The position numbers were made by a program, and so were the translations under genes. Source: Acidimicrobiales bacterium (GTDB lineage: Bacteria > Actinomycetota > Acidimicrobiia > Acidimicrobiales > AC-14). Taken from it: 64,000 bases of DNA. Below, in pieces: positions 50,570 to 58,093 of this stretch (the first letter of the stretch is position 1; each line of letters starts with the position of its first letter). Location of the stretch: the NCBI GenBank assembly GCA_025463925.1, contig JAODBK010000038.1, positions 1-64,000 of the forward strand, read 5' to 3'. The notes under the pieces were generated by a model. The model saw only the letters and a program-made list of their open reading frames with translations. It was not told where the DNA came from and made no database searches.

Positions 50570-50707
50570 GAAATCGGCATTCCGGCACCCCGACTCAAGC
50601 AATCCCGGTCGACTTTCGACATTTGCCGCGCTGCCGGTGCCCAGCCGGCCCGTTCGGGCCATTCCCGACGTAGTTCGTCCTATGACGCAACCCACTAGGC
50701 TCCGTAC

Positions 50708-51508
50708 ATGCCTCGGTTCGCAGACGTCTCGGCACTCACGGTGACCGGCCCGGGTCGTTTCGACGGTGAGGTGGATCCGGAATGGACCATCGGGGGCAAG
50801 CCGAACGGCGGCTACCTCCTTGCCATGTTGGGGCGGGCGGCGGCGTCGACCAGCCAGCACGAGCACGTCATCGCCGCCAGCGCCCACTTCCTGCACTCGC
50901 CCGCACCCGGACCGGTGGCCATCGCCGCGGAGCTGCTCCGCGCCGGACGCTCCGCCAGCCAGCTGCGGGTCCAGATGCGACAGGACGACCAGGCGTGCGT
51001 CGAGGCCCTCGTCACGACCAGCGTGCTGGACAGGGCGACGAGCGCGTACTGGGACGGCGGGCTGCCGGCGGTGAGCGACGTCGCCTACGAGGACGGCGTC
51101 CCCTTGGTGCCACATGCGCCGAATGGCATGCGGGTCGCGATCATGGAGCAGATCGAGATCCGCTTCGAGCCCGACTCCAGCGGCTTCACGACTGGTCGGC
51201 CGCGGGGCCGAGGCGAGCTGCGCGGGTGGCTCTCGCTGCCCGGCGCCGAGCCGTTCGACCCCGTCTCACTGCTCTTCGCGGTCGACGCCTTCCCGCCGGC
51301 CACGTTCGACCTGGAGTTCGCCGGCTGGGTTCCGACGCTGGAGCTGACGGCCTACGTCAGGGCACTGCCGGCGCCCGGTCCCGTGCGGGTGCTGCAGCGG
51401 GCACAGCTCATCGACGCGCAACGCGTCGACGAGTCGTGCTTCGTATGGGATCGGACGGGCCGATTGGTCGCCCACGGCACGCAGCTCGCCGGGATCCGAC
51501 TCGGCTGA
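50708..51508 (+). CDS. acyl-CoA thioesterase-like (TesB type) hotdog protein
   Basis: A 266-residue double-hotdog protein. WTIGGKPNGGYLLAMLGRAAA is the typical start of the first hotdog (G-G-Y-L-L), with ASAHFLHSPAPGPVAIAAEL as its sheet; the second half includes RGWLSLPGAEPFDPVSLLFAVDAFPPATFD and ends with FVWDRTGRLVAHGTQLAGIR. Family members hydrolyse acyl-CoA thioesters, with a substrate not predictable here. It is divergent from the surface protein (138 bp gap) and convergent with the HxlR regulator. Confidence 0.85.
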   Translation: MPRFADVSALTVTGPGRFDGEVDPEWTIGGKPNGGYLLAMLGRAAASTSQHEHVIAASAHFLHSPAPGPVAIAAELLRAGRSASQLRVQMRQDDQACVEALVTTSVLDRATSAYWDGGLPAVSDVAYEDGVPLVPHAPNGMRVAIMEQIEIRFEPDSSGFTTGRPRGRGELRGWLSLPGAEPFDPVSLLFAVDAFPPATFDLEFAGWVPTLELTAYVRALPAPGPVRVLQRAQLIDAQRVDESCFVWDRTGRLVAHGTQLAGIRLG

Positions 51509-51551
51509 GCGACGACGTCGGCGCGATCGCGCCGGGCGCCGGCATGTCCGG

Positions 51552-52043
51552 TCAACTCTTCCCGTGTGCGAGGCGGGTGCGATCGAAGTCGTCGTCCGAC
51601 GCGGCCGGCCCGGGCAGCGCGCTGACGGCGCGGGCATCGAGCGGCTCACCGCAGTGCGAGCACACGGGCAGCACCTTCACGACGCGCCCGCACGCGGTGT
51701 GGCGGATCTTCAGGGGCGGGCCGCCGGGCGCGGCCCATCGGTCGCCCCACTGCCGCATGGCCGTCACCACGTGCCAGAGGTCGCGGCCCTTGTCGGTGAG
51801 CCGGTATTCCGAGCGGGGCGGACGGTCCTGGTAGGGCACTCGCGTGAGGACCTCGTTGTCGACGAGATGATTCAGCCGCTGGTTGAGGGTGTTGCGCGAG
51901 ATCCCGAGGCGGGCCTGGAAGTCGTCGAAGCGGGTCACGCCCAGGAAGGCGTCCCGAACGATGAGGAGGCTCCACCATTCGCCGACCGCCTCGAGGCACT
52001 GGGCCACCGAGCAGTTCACGTCCTCGAAGCTGGTCCTCCGCAT
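51552..52043 (-). CDS. HxlR family transcriptional regulator
   Basis: A 163-residue winged-helix regulator of the MarR/HxlR type. MRRTSFEDVNCSVAQCLEAVGEWWSLLIVRDAFLG (with the conserved cysteine C11) is the diagnostic start, then FDDFQARLGISRNTLNQRLNHLVDNEVL and YRLTDKGRDLWHVV. The C-terminal extension holds CSHCG, with an earlier Cys in HTACG, likely a small zinc site. Redox or aldehyde sensing through the N-terminal Cys is known for some members. The ATG at 52043 was preferred over the GTG at 52049. A 10-bp inverted repeat 17 bp upstream is its likely operator. Confidence 0.88.
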   Translation of the reverse strand: MRRTSFEDVNCSVAQCLEAVGEWWSLLIVRDAFLGVTRFDDFQARLGISRNTLNQRLNHLVDNEVLTRVPYQDRPPRSEYRLTDKGRDLWHVVTAMRQWGDRWAAPGGPPLKIRHTACGRVVKVLPVCSHCGEPLDARAVSALPGPAASDDDFDRTRLAHGKS

Positions 52044-52059
52044 GACCACAGCCTAGAGG

Positions 52060-52083
52060 GTTGCGTGAGAGAACTCACTCAAC
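52060..52083. promoter_or_regulatory. operator palindrome before HxlR gene
   Basis: The arms gttgcgtgag (52060-52069) and ctcactcaac (52074-52083) pair in 9 of 10 positions with a 4-bp spacer. It lies between the HxlR start (52043) and the end of the LigD-Pol gene (52090), and so most likely mediates autoregulation. Confidence 0.65.
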
Positions 52084-52089
52084 CAGTCG

Positions 52090-53115
52090 TCAGTCCTTGG
52101 GCTTCTTCGCGCGAGACGGCGCGACCCGCGGCGGCTCGTTGGGCTGCTTCGGGTAGACGGGCGGCCACGGCGCGTCCATCAACCCGGCGGCCATGTCGCG
52201 CTCGTGCAACGCGAGCAGCGGATCGAGGGACTGCGGTCGCGCGTACATCCCGGCCCAGGGGTCGCCCTGGGACGCGACCCGTTCGGTGACGACGGGGATG
52301 GTGAAGCGGTCGGGGTGGAAGTCGTCGTCGAGCTCGTCCCAGTCGAACGGGGTCGACACCTGCGCGCCCGGTCGGGCCCGGACGCACCACGCGCCGAACA
52401 CCGTCTTGTGCGGTGCGTTCTGGTTGAAGTCGATGAACACCCGTTGACCGCGCTCCTCCTTCCACCACGCCGCGGTGACCAGATCGGGCCGTCGGCGTTC
52501 GAGCTCGCGGGCGAGCGCCACTGCCGCCGACCGGACGCCGTAGCTGTCCCAGCGCGGTTCGAGCCGCAGGTAGATGTGGATGCCGCGATTGCCGGTGGTC
52601 TTCGGCCACCCCGTCAGGCCGAGCTCCGCCAGCGTCTCGCGGACGACGTGCGCGGCCTCGCGCACCATCGGGAACGTGACACCGGGCGTCGGATCGAGGT
52701 CGATCCGCAGCTCGTCGGCGTGCTCGGGATCGTCCGCCCGGTTGGGCCACACGTGGAACCCGAGGCACGCCTTGTTCACCGCCCACGCCACGTGGGCCAG
52801 ATCGGCGGCGACGAGCGCGTCCGACGTGGTGCCGTTCGGCGTGCTCACGACGGTGGTCTCGAGCCACGGCGTCGACCCTCGCTCGACGCGCTTCTGGAAG
52901 AAGGAGTTGCCCTCGGCGCCTTCCGGGAAGCGCTGCAGCAGCACCGGGCGGCCGCCCATGGCTGCCATGAGCGGGTCACGCACCGCTCGGTAGAACTCGA
53001 TCAGGTCGAGCTTGGTCTCGCCCCGCTCCGAGAAGAACACCTTGCCCGGGTTCGAGATGACGACCTCGCGGCCGTCGAGCGGGAGCGTGATCTCGTCCTC
53101 ACCGGTCCTGGCCAC
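52090..53115 (-). CDS. LigD-type polymerase/primase domain protein (stand-alone)
   Basis: A 341-residue archaeo-eukaryotic-primase-like polymerase as found in LigD of bacterial end joining. Signatures are VVISNPGKVFFSE, RPVLLQRFPEGAEGNSFFQKR, ACLGFHVWPNRADDPEHADELRIDLDPTPG (with the metal-binding D-x-D at RIDLDPTPG), TTGNRGIHIYLRL and the KTVFGAWCVRARPGAQVSTPFDWDEL end. There is no ligase or phosphoesterase domain, and the C-terminal about 25 residues are Lys/Pro rich. The GTG at 53115 was chosen; the longer frame is read antisense to the GAF-ANTAR gene leader. An ATP-dependent ligase lies 5 kb away but no Ku gene is in the window, so end joining is only a possibility. Confidence 0.87.
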   Translation of the reverse strand: MARTGEDEITLPLDGREVVISNPGKVFFSERGETKLDLIEFYRAVRDPLMAAMGGRPVLLQRFPEGAEGNSFFQKRVERGSTPWLETTVVSTPNGTTSDALVAADLAHVAWAVNKACLGFHVWPNRADDPEHADELRIDLDPTPGVTFPMVREAAHVVRETLAELGLTGWPKTTGNRGIHIYLRLEPRWDSYGVRSAAVALARELERRRPDLVTAAWWKEERGQRVFIDFNQNAPHKTVFGAWCVRARPGAQVSTPFDWDELDDDFHPDRFTIPVVTERVASQGDPWAGMYARPQSLDPLLALHERDMAAGLMDAPWPPVYPKQPNEPPRVAPSRAKKPKD

Positions 53116-53273
53116 GAGCCGAGGGTAACGACTCGGCTGGGAACCGCGAGCCTCGGGTGTACGGTGGACCACACAGGACGAGAGCCCGGGACCCCGGCAG
53201 CGCGTCAATCGGCAGCGCGTGACGCCAGGAGCGTGGTATGGCACCCGTTCGACTTCGTCGGGGACCGTGACGC

Positions 53274-53993
53274 ATGGCCGGCGAACGTCGTCGTCGGGTC
53301 CTCGCCCGGCTGGCGCGGGGCGTCGACCCGGAGCCGAAGCGACTCTGCCAGGTGTGCGCCGAGGTCACCGGCATGAGCGGCGCCGGGATCATGCTGATGT
53401 CGGGGGACTCGCCCGAGGGCTCGATCTGCACGACCAACGACGTCAGCGCGCTGATCGAGGAGCTGCAGTACGAGTTGGGCGAAGGGCCGTGTGTCGACGC
53501 CTACCGCCAGGACCGGCCGGTGCTCGAGCCCGATCTCGCCCGACCGCGGACGCCGCGTTGGATCGCGTTCACCGGGCCGGCGGTCGACGCGGGTGTGCGC
53601 GCGGTGTTCGGCTTCCCGCTCCAGGTCGGCGCGGTCCGCCTCGGGGCGCTGAACCTGTACCGCGACCAACCGGGGCCACTGACCGATGACCAGCACGCCG
53701 ACGCACTCGTCGTGGCCGACGTCGCGGCTCAGGCAGTCCTGGTCCTTCAGGCCAATGCGCCGCCGGGGATGCTCGCCGCCGAGCTGGCGGAGGGTGGCAA
53801 CTTCCAGTACGTGGTGCACCAGGCGGCCGGCATGGTGGCCGCGCAGCTCGACGTCGGCGTCGGGCAGGCGCTCGTCCGGCTGCGGGCCCATGCGTTCGGG
53901 AACGAACTGACGCTCGCCGAGGTGGCGGTGGACGTGGTGATGAGAAGGCTGCGGTTCGGCGACCGCAGCGACGAGAAGGACCCCTTGCCATGA
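53274..53993 (+). CDS. GAF-ANTAR regulator 1
   Basis: A 239-residue protein. The GAF domain (about 20-160) holds RLCQVCAEVTGMSGAGIMLMSGDSPEGSI, the conserved LGEGPCVDAYRQDRPVLEPDL and FGFPLQVGAVRLGALNLYRDQPGPL. The C-terminal ANTAR domain (about 175-225: QYVVHQAAGMVAAQLDVGVGQALVRLRAHAF) binds paired RNA hairpins to stop termination. The first residues before the GAF are basic. It is immediately followed, after 9 nt, by a second GAF-ANTAR gene, making a duplicated pair. The ligand and target RNAs are not known. Confidence 0.85.
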   Translation: MAGERRRRVLARLARGVDPEPKRLCQVCAEVTGMSGAGIMLMSGDSPEGSICTTNDVSALIEELQYELGEGPCVDAYRQDRPVLEPDLARPRTPRWIAFTGPAVDAGVRAVFGFPLQVGAVRLGALNLYRDQPGPLTDDQHADALVVADVAAQAVLVLQANAPPGMLAAELAEGGNFQYVVHQAAGMVAAQLDVGVGQALVRLRAHAFGNELTLAEVAVDVVMRRLRFGDRSDEKDPLP

Positions 53994-54002
53994 GGTCGTA
54001 AA

Positions 54003-54752
54003 ATGGCGTCGATGGCTAGAGAGGCGCTGTTCGCAAGGACGCTCGTGGAGCTGGCTGACACGCTCGTGGCGGATTTCGACGTGGTGGAGCTGCTGACCCT
54101 GCTCACGGACCGCTGCGTCGACGTGCTCGACGTCGGAGCCGCCGGGCTGATGCTGGTCGCACCGGAAGGCGACCTGCGGGTGATGGCATCCTCCAGCGAC
54201 GCCATGCGTGTGCTGGAGCTGTACGAGCTGCAGGCCCAGGAAGGCCCGTGCCTCGACTGCTACCGCACGGGCGTGCCGGTGGTGAACCAGAACCTGGCCG
54301 ACGTCAACGGTCGCTGGCCGCGGTTCGCGCCGGAAGCGCTCGCCGCCGGGTTCTCGTCGGTGCACGCGCTGCCCATGCGGCTGCGCGGCACCATCATCGG
54401 CGCGCTCAACCTGTTCAACGTCGAGCCGGGTGTGATGCGGCCAGCCGACATCGACGCCGCCCAGGCGCTCGCCGACGTCGCCACCATCGCCGTCCTCCAG
54501 CACCGCGCCGCGCTCGAGGCGCAGGTCCTCAACGAGCAGCTGCACCATGCCCTCAACAGCCGCATCGTGATCGAGCAGGCCAAGGGAATGGTTGCCGAGC
54601 GAGAGGGCCTCGACATGGAGCAGGCCTTCGCGGCGTTGCGCGGTCACGCCCGCAACCACAACCTGCGCCTGGCCGACGTCGCGCGCGACATCATCAGCGG
54701 CGCGCTGCCGTCGTCGTCGCTCGACCGCAACCTCGGCACCCGGCGTTCCTGA
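54003..54752 (+). CDS. GAF-ANTAR regulator 2
   Basis: A 249-residue paralogue of the preceding gene. The GAF domain has LTDRCVDVLDVGAAGLMLVAPEGDLRVMA, QEGPCLDCYRTGVPVVNQNLADVN and SVHALPMRLRGTIIGALNLFN. ANTAR domain: LHHALNSRIVIEQAKGMVAEREGLDMEQAFAALRGHARNHNLRLADVARDI, with the classic A-K-G-M motif (absent in copy 1, which has A-A-G-M). The ATG is 54003 or 54012. A long hairpin terminator follows at 54762-54814, so the two genes probably form one operon. Confidence 0.88.
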   Translation: MASMAREALFARTLVELADTLVADFDVVELLTLLTDRCVDVLDVGAAGLMLVAPEGDLRVMASSSDAMRVLELYELQAQEGPCLDCYRTGVPVVNQNLADVNGRWPRFAPEALAAGFSSVHALPMRLRGTIIGALNLFNVEPGVMRPADIDAAQALADVATIAVLQHRAALEAQVLNEQLHHALNSRIVIEQAKGMVAEREGLDMEQAFAALRGHARNHNLRLADVARDIISGALPSSSLDRNLGTRRS

Positions 54753-54761
54753 CCCGCCCCT

Positions 54762-54814
54762 GGCTTCTCCCTCCCGCCGAGCGCGGTTCTCGCGCTCGCG
54801 GGGAGGCAGAAGCC
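54762..54814 (+). terminator. bipartite hairpin terminator after GAF-ANTAR pair
   Basis: Outer arms ggcttct (54762-54768) and agaagcc (54808-54814) enclose an inner stem (54778-54785 with 54791-54798, 8 bp) extended by a second 5-bp step (54771-54775 with 54801-54805). The apical loop is 5 nt. No T tract follows. Confidence 0.75.
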
Positions 54815-54839
54815 GGTCGGTCGTTCTAACGTCCGCCGG

Positions 54840-56207
54840 ATGACGGCCGCGATCCGGGACGCGCCAGTGCGACGGATCGTGGCCCTCGTGCTCTTGGGCT
54901 TCGTGCTGGTGAACGGCGGCTACGACCTCGGTCGGGCGGCGTTCGGCCCGAAACGCGGGGAGGACTTCGCGGCGTACTACATCGTCGGACGTGACATCCG
55001 ATCGGGGTACGCCCACGACATCTACGACCCAGTCGACACCGTCGACCGCCGGGCCCGGGCCTACGGCGTACGCGGGATCGCGGTGCCCGAAGGCGGCCAG
55101 GCGGAGGCGGGCGTGGCGCCGACCGTGAAGCGCGACAAGGTGCAGCTGTACGTCTACCCGCCGCCGTCGGCGCTGGTGTTCGTGCCGATCTCGTTCCTGC
55201 CGTACCGCGTCGCGGTTCCCGTCTTCTTCCTGCTGAGCCTGCTCGCCGAGGTCGCGGCGATCTGGTTGTTCTTCGCCGACCACCCGCGCGTCAGCCGTCG
55301 CACGGCGACGATCATCGGCATCGGCGCGATGGTGGTGTTCTTCCCGTCGACGTACGGCCTCTACATGGGCCAGATCAACCCGCTCGTGTTCCTCACGTGC
55401 ATCGCGGGTTTGTGGGCGATGCGGCGGGACCGACCGGTGCTCGCCGGCGCGCTGGTCGCGATCGCCACCGCGGCCAAGCTCTACCCCGGCATCCTGCTGG
55501 TGCTGTTCCTCGTGCGGCGGCAGTTCCGCGCGCTCGCGGCCGCGATCGCGACCGGCGCCGCGCTGTTCCTCGTCTCGTTGCCGGTCGTGGGCTGGAACGT
55601 CTGGCACACCTATCTCACCAAGGTCGTCCCGGAGCACAACAAGGTGAACGTGTGGGTCCGCAACCAGAGCATCAGCGGCTTCCTCGGCCGGCTCCTGATC
55701 AAGAATCCCTACGTCAAGTCGCTCGGCGACCATCCGTCGGCGGCCCACGCGCTCGGCACCGCCCTCGGCCTGGCGGTCCTCCTCGTCGTCGTGGTGTTCG
55801 TCGTGCGGGGGCGCGGTCCTCGGCTGGACACGAACCTGGAGTGGGCCACCTTCCTCGCCACCGCGGTGCTCATCCTCTCGACGTCATGGGAGCACTACGC
55901 GATCTTCCTCCTGCCGGCGTTCTTCGTGGTCGGCGAGCACGTGGCGGCGCGCGTTCGGGACGGGACGCGCCACGTCGAGGTGATCGCGTTCCTCGCCGCG
56001 GTCGCGTTCTCGGTGTGGGCCTTCGTGCTGAAGACAGGGGCCGAGTACCTTGCCCTGCCGAAGTCGCTCGTCGCCAACCCGATCTACTCGGTGAAGTTCT
56101 TCGCGACGGTGCTGCTCGTCGGCTGCTGCCTGGCGGTGCTGCGCAGCCAGGCCGAACCTCACCACGGTGTCAAGGCGACGGCGGTGCCGCCGAGGAACGC
56201 GGCCTGA
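54840..56207 (+). CDS. GT87/DUF2029-type membrane glycosyltransferase
   Basis: A 455-residue polytopic membrane protein. About 10 helices are seen from residue 10. The first loop RGEDFAAYYIVGRDIRSGYAHDIYDP fits the GT87 family (DUF2029), which transfers mannose or arabinose from polyprenyl-phosphate in mycolic-acid actinobacteria; the acidic motif here is EDFAAYY. YPPPSALVFVPISFLPY, then YMGQINPLVFLTCIAGLW and ATAAKLYPGILLVLFLVRRQ are typical loops. Its end overlaps the convergent amidohydrolase by 49 nt. The acceptor is not predictable. Confidence 0.8.
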   Translation: MTAAIRDAPVRRIVALVLLGFVLVNGGYDLGRAAFGPKRGEDFAAYYIVGRDIRSGYAHDIYDPVDTVDRRARAYGVRGIAVPEGGQAEAGVAPTVKRDKVQLYVYPPPSALVFVPISFLPYRVAVPVFFLLSLLAEVAAIWLFFADHPRVSRRTATIIGIGAMVVFFPSTYGLYMGQINPLVFLTCIAGLWAMRRDRPVLAGALVAIATAAKLYPGILLVLFLVRRQFRALAAAIATGAALFLVSLPVVGWNVWHTYLTKVVPEHNKVNVWVRNQSISGFLGRLLIKNPYVKSLGDHPSAAHALGTALGLAVLLVVVVFVVRGRGPRLDTNLEWATFLATAVLILSTSWEHYAIFLLPAFFVVGEHVAARVRDGTRHVEVIAFLAAVAFSVWAFVLKTGAEYLALPKSLVANPIYSVKFFATVLLVGCCLAVLRSQAEPHHGVKATAVPPRNAA

Positions 56208-56974
56208 TCCGCCGCCGGCAGGCCGGCGCACGCCCGTCGCCCCAGGTCGACCAGCCCGGCGTACGGGCGGTCGTGGGTCTGGGGGAAGTCCGAGCCCCAC
56301 ATCAGCCGCCCGGCGCCGAACACCGACGCCAGTCGCTCGACGAACGCCGCCGGCTCGTCGAGCGTCTCGAGGATGTGGCTCGACACCTTCAGATGCAGGT
56401 TGGCGTGGTCGGCGAGCGCGAACAGCGGCTCGGCGGCCCGGAACCCCGGCGGGCCACTCAGGTCGGGGAACCCGCAATGGTCGAGGGCGACCGGCATCTC
56501 GGGGAATCGCTCGAGGGCGCGTGCGAGCGACGGGAGCTGTGGCGCCAGCAGCGTGGCCACGACGAGCAGGCCCAGATCGGCCGCGGCGCGCCAGATCACC
56601 GCGGCATCGGGCGCGCCGATCCAGTCATCGCCGAGCGCGAAGAGCCGCACGCCGCTGGCGCCGCGTTCGGTGGCCAAGCTGCGCAACGTCGCCGCCGCCG
56701 GCTCGGGGTCGCCGGCCACGTCGACGATGACGACGGACTTGAACCGGCGGGGATCGGTGGCGGCGGCGTCGAGGACGTAGTCGTTGTCGAAGCCGTACGC
56801 GCCCATCGCCTGCACGAGGACGGCGCGGTCCACGCCGGCGCCGTCCATCAGCGTCGAGAAGCGTTCGACGTCGACCGGTGTCTCGCGGAACCAGTTGGTG
56901 CCGACGCCCGGCGGGTTGAGCGGGTAACGGGCCTCGTCGCCGACCACGTGGACGTGGGTGTCCACGACCGTCAT
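56159..56974 (-). CDS. amidohydrolase family protein (COG3618-like)
   Basis: A 271-residue TIM-barrel metal hydrolase. It starts VVDTHVHVVGDEARYPLNPP (the HxH motif as THVHV), then GVDRAVLVQAMGAYGFDNDYVLDAA, PVALDHCGFPDLSGPPGF, LKVSSHI and MWGSDFPQTHDRPYAG with the conserved Asp. Related enzymes hydrolyse lactones or decarboxylate 2-pyrones. The ATG at 56974 was used; a GTG at 56980 overlaps the stop of the upstream dehydrogenase (TAGTG) and is an alternative. The two genes are adjacent on one strand and may form a short pathway. Confidence 0.83.
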   Translation of the reverse strand: MTVVDTHVHVVGDEARYPLNPPGVGTNWFRETPVDVERFSTLMDGAGVDRAVLVQAMGAYGFDNDYVLDAAATDPRRFKSVVIVDVAGDPEPAAATLRSLATERGASGVRLFALGDDWIGAPDAAVIWRAAADLGLLVVATLLAPQLPSLARALERFPEMPVALDHCGFPDLSGPPGFRAAEPLFALADHANLHLKVSSHILETLDEPAAFVERLASVFGAGRLMWGSDFPQTHDRPYAGLVDLGRRACAGLPAADQAAFLGGTAVALTPW

Positions 56975-56979
56975 CGCCA

Positions 56980-58017
56980 CTAGTAGCCGGCGGTGAGGTC
57001 GACGACGTTGCGCATCGGCTCACCGCGCACGAACCGGCCGAGGTTGTCCTCGAACAACGCGAACAGCCGCTCGAGATAGCGCTCCGGTGATGCTGCCGAA
57101 TGCGGCGAGAGGAAGATGTTGGGCGCGTCCCACAGCGGGCTGCCGGCCGGCAGCGGCTCCTGCTTGGTGACGTCGATGATGGCGGCTCCGAGCTGGCCCG
57201 ACTCGAGCGCGTCGACCAACGCGGCCTCGTCGACCAGCGCACCGCGCGCCACGTTGCAGAAGGTCGCGCCCGGCTTCATCGCCGCGAAGGTCTCGCGGTC
57301 GAACAGATCGCGGGTCTCGTCGGTGGACGGCGCGCTGAGCACCACGGCATCGCTCCGGGCCAGCACCACGTGAAGCCGTTCGGTGCCGAACACCTCGTCG
57401 GCCGCCGGCGAGGGCGTGCCGGCGTTGCGCCGGACCGCCAGCACCCGCATGCCGAGCGCTCTGGCCCGCACGCCGACCGCCTCGCCGATGGCGCCCAGCC
57501 CGACGAGCCCGATCGTGCAGGCGTCGAGCTCTCGGCCGTAGGTGGCCGACCACTCGTGCCGCCGTTGCTGGTCGTCCAGCTCGCCGAATCGCTTCCACAC
57601 GCCGAGGATGCGGCCGATCACGAACTCGGCGATCGGCACCGCGGCGACGCCGGCGGCGTTCGTCAGCACGATCGACTCACCGGCCAGCGCGGTGCGGAGA
57701 TGATCGACGCCGGCACCGATCGCCTGCACCCACCGCAGGTTCGGCGCGATCTTCCGCACGTCGACGGGCAGGTCGAGCGTCATGACGGCCTCCGCGGTCG
57801 CGAACGCGTCGCGCTGCTCGGGCGTGAGCTCCGGCGCCGGGTTGGCGGCGAGGGCAGCCGCGTCCCCCGTGCCGCGCGCGGTACGACGGCCATGGTCTTC
57901 GACGTACGCGCAGGCCATCACGTCGACATCCGCGCTGACGGCGCGCAGACGGTCGAGCAGCGCACCGGCCGGCTGCGGCGGGTACGCCACGACGACGTGC
58001 ATGTTCAGACGGCCCAT
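56980..58017 (-). CDS. D-2-hydroxyacid dehydrogenase
   Basis: A 345-residue NAD-dependent dehydrogenase. Substrate-domain WVQAIGAGVDHLRTAL (WVQ-x-x-GAG) is followed by the cofactor motif GLVGLGAIGEAVGVRARALGM, the catalytic Arg in FCNVARGALVDEAAL, a Glu in IDVTKQEPLPAGSPLWDAPN (the usual DVFEQEP reads DVTKQEP, with the Glu kept), and the catalytic His in FLSPHSAASPERYLERL. It reduces 2-oxoacids or oxidises 2-hydroxyacids. The ATG at 58002 (MHVVVAY) is an alternative start. It overlaps the next gene's possible GTG start by 1 base. Confidence 0.88.
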   Translation of the reverse strand: MGRLNMHVVVAYPPQPAGALLDRLRAVSADVDVMACAYVEDHGRRTARGTGDAAALAANPAPELTPEQRDAFATAEAVMTLDLPVDVRKIAPNLRWVQAIGAGVDHLRTALAGESIVLTNAAGVAAVPIAEFVIGRILGVWKRFGELDDQQRRHEWSATYGRELDACTIGLVGLGAIGEAVGVRARALGMRVLAVRRNAGTPSPAADEVFGTERLHVVLARSDAVVLSAPSTDETRDLFDRETFAAMKPGATFCNVARGALVDEAALVDALESGQLGAAIIDVTKQEPLPAGSPLWDAPNIFLSPHSAASPERYLERLFALFEDNLGRFVRGEPMRNVVDLTAGY

Positions 58018-58093
58018 GTCGCGCCACCGGTGTCGTGCCTCGGCATCTTCGGAGCGAGACTACGCGGTCCCCAGCCGTCTACCGTCGCTCGGC

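Noticed and set aside
50570-51115. N-terminal extension of the CWB2 surface protein to 51115
   Set aside because: The extension is antisense to the thioesterase start, and the signal peptide begins at 50569.
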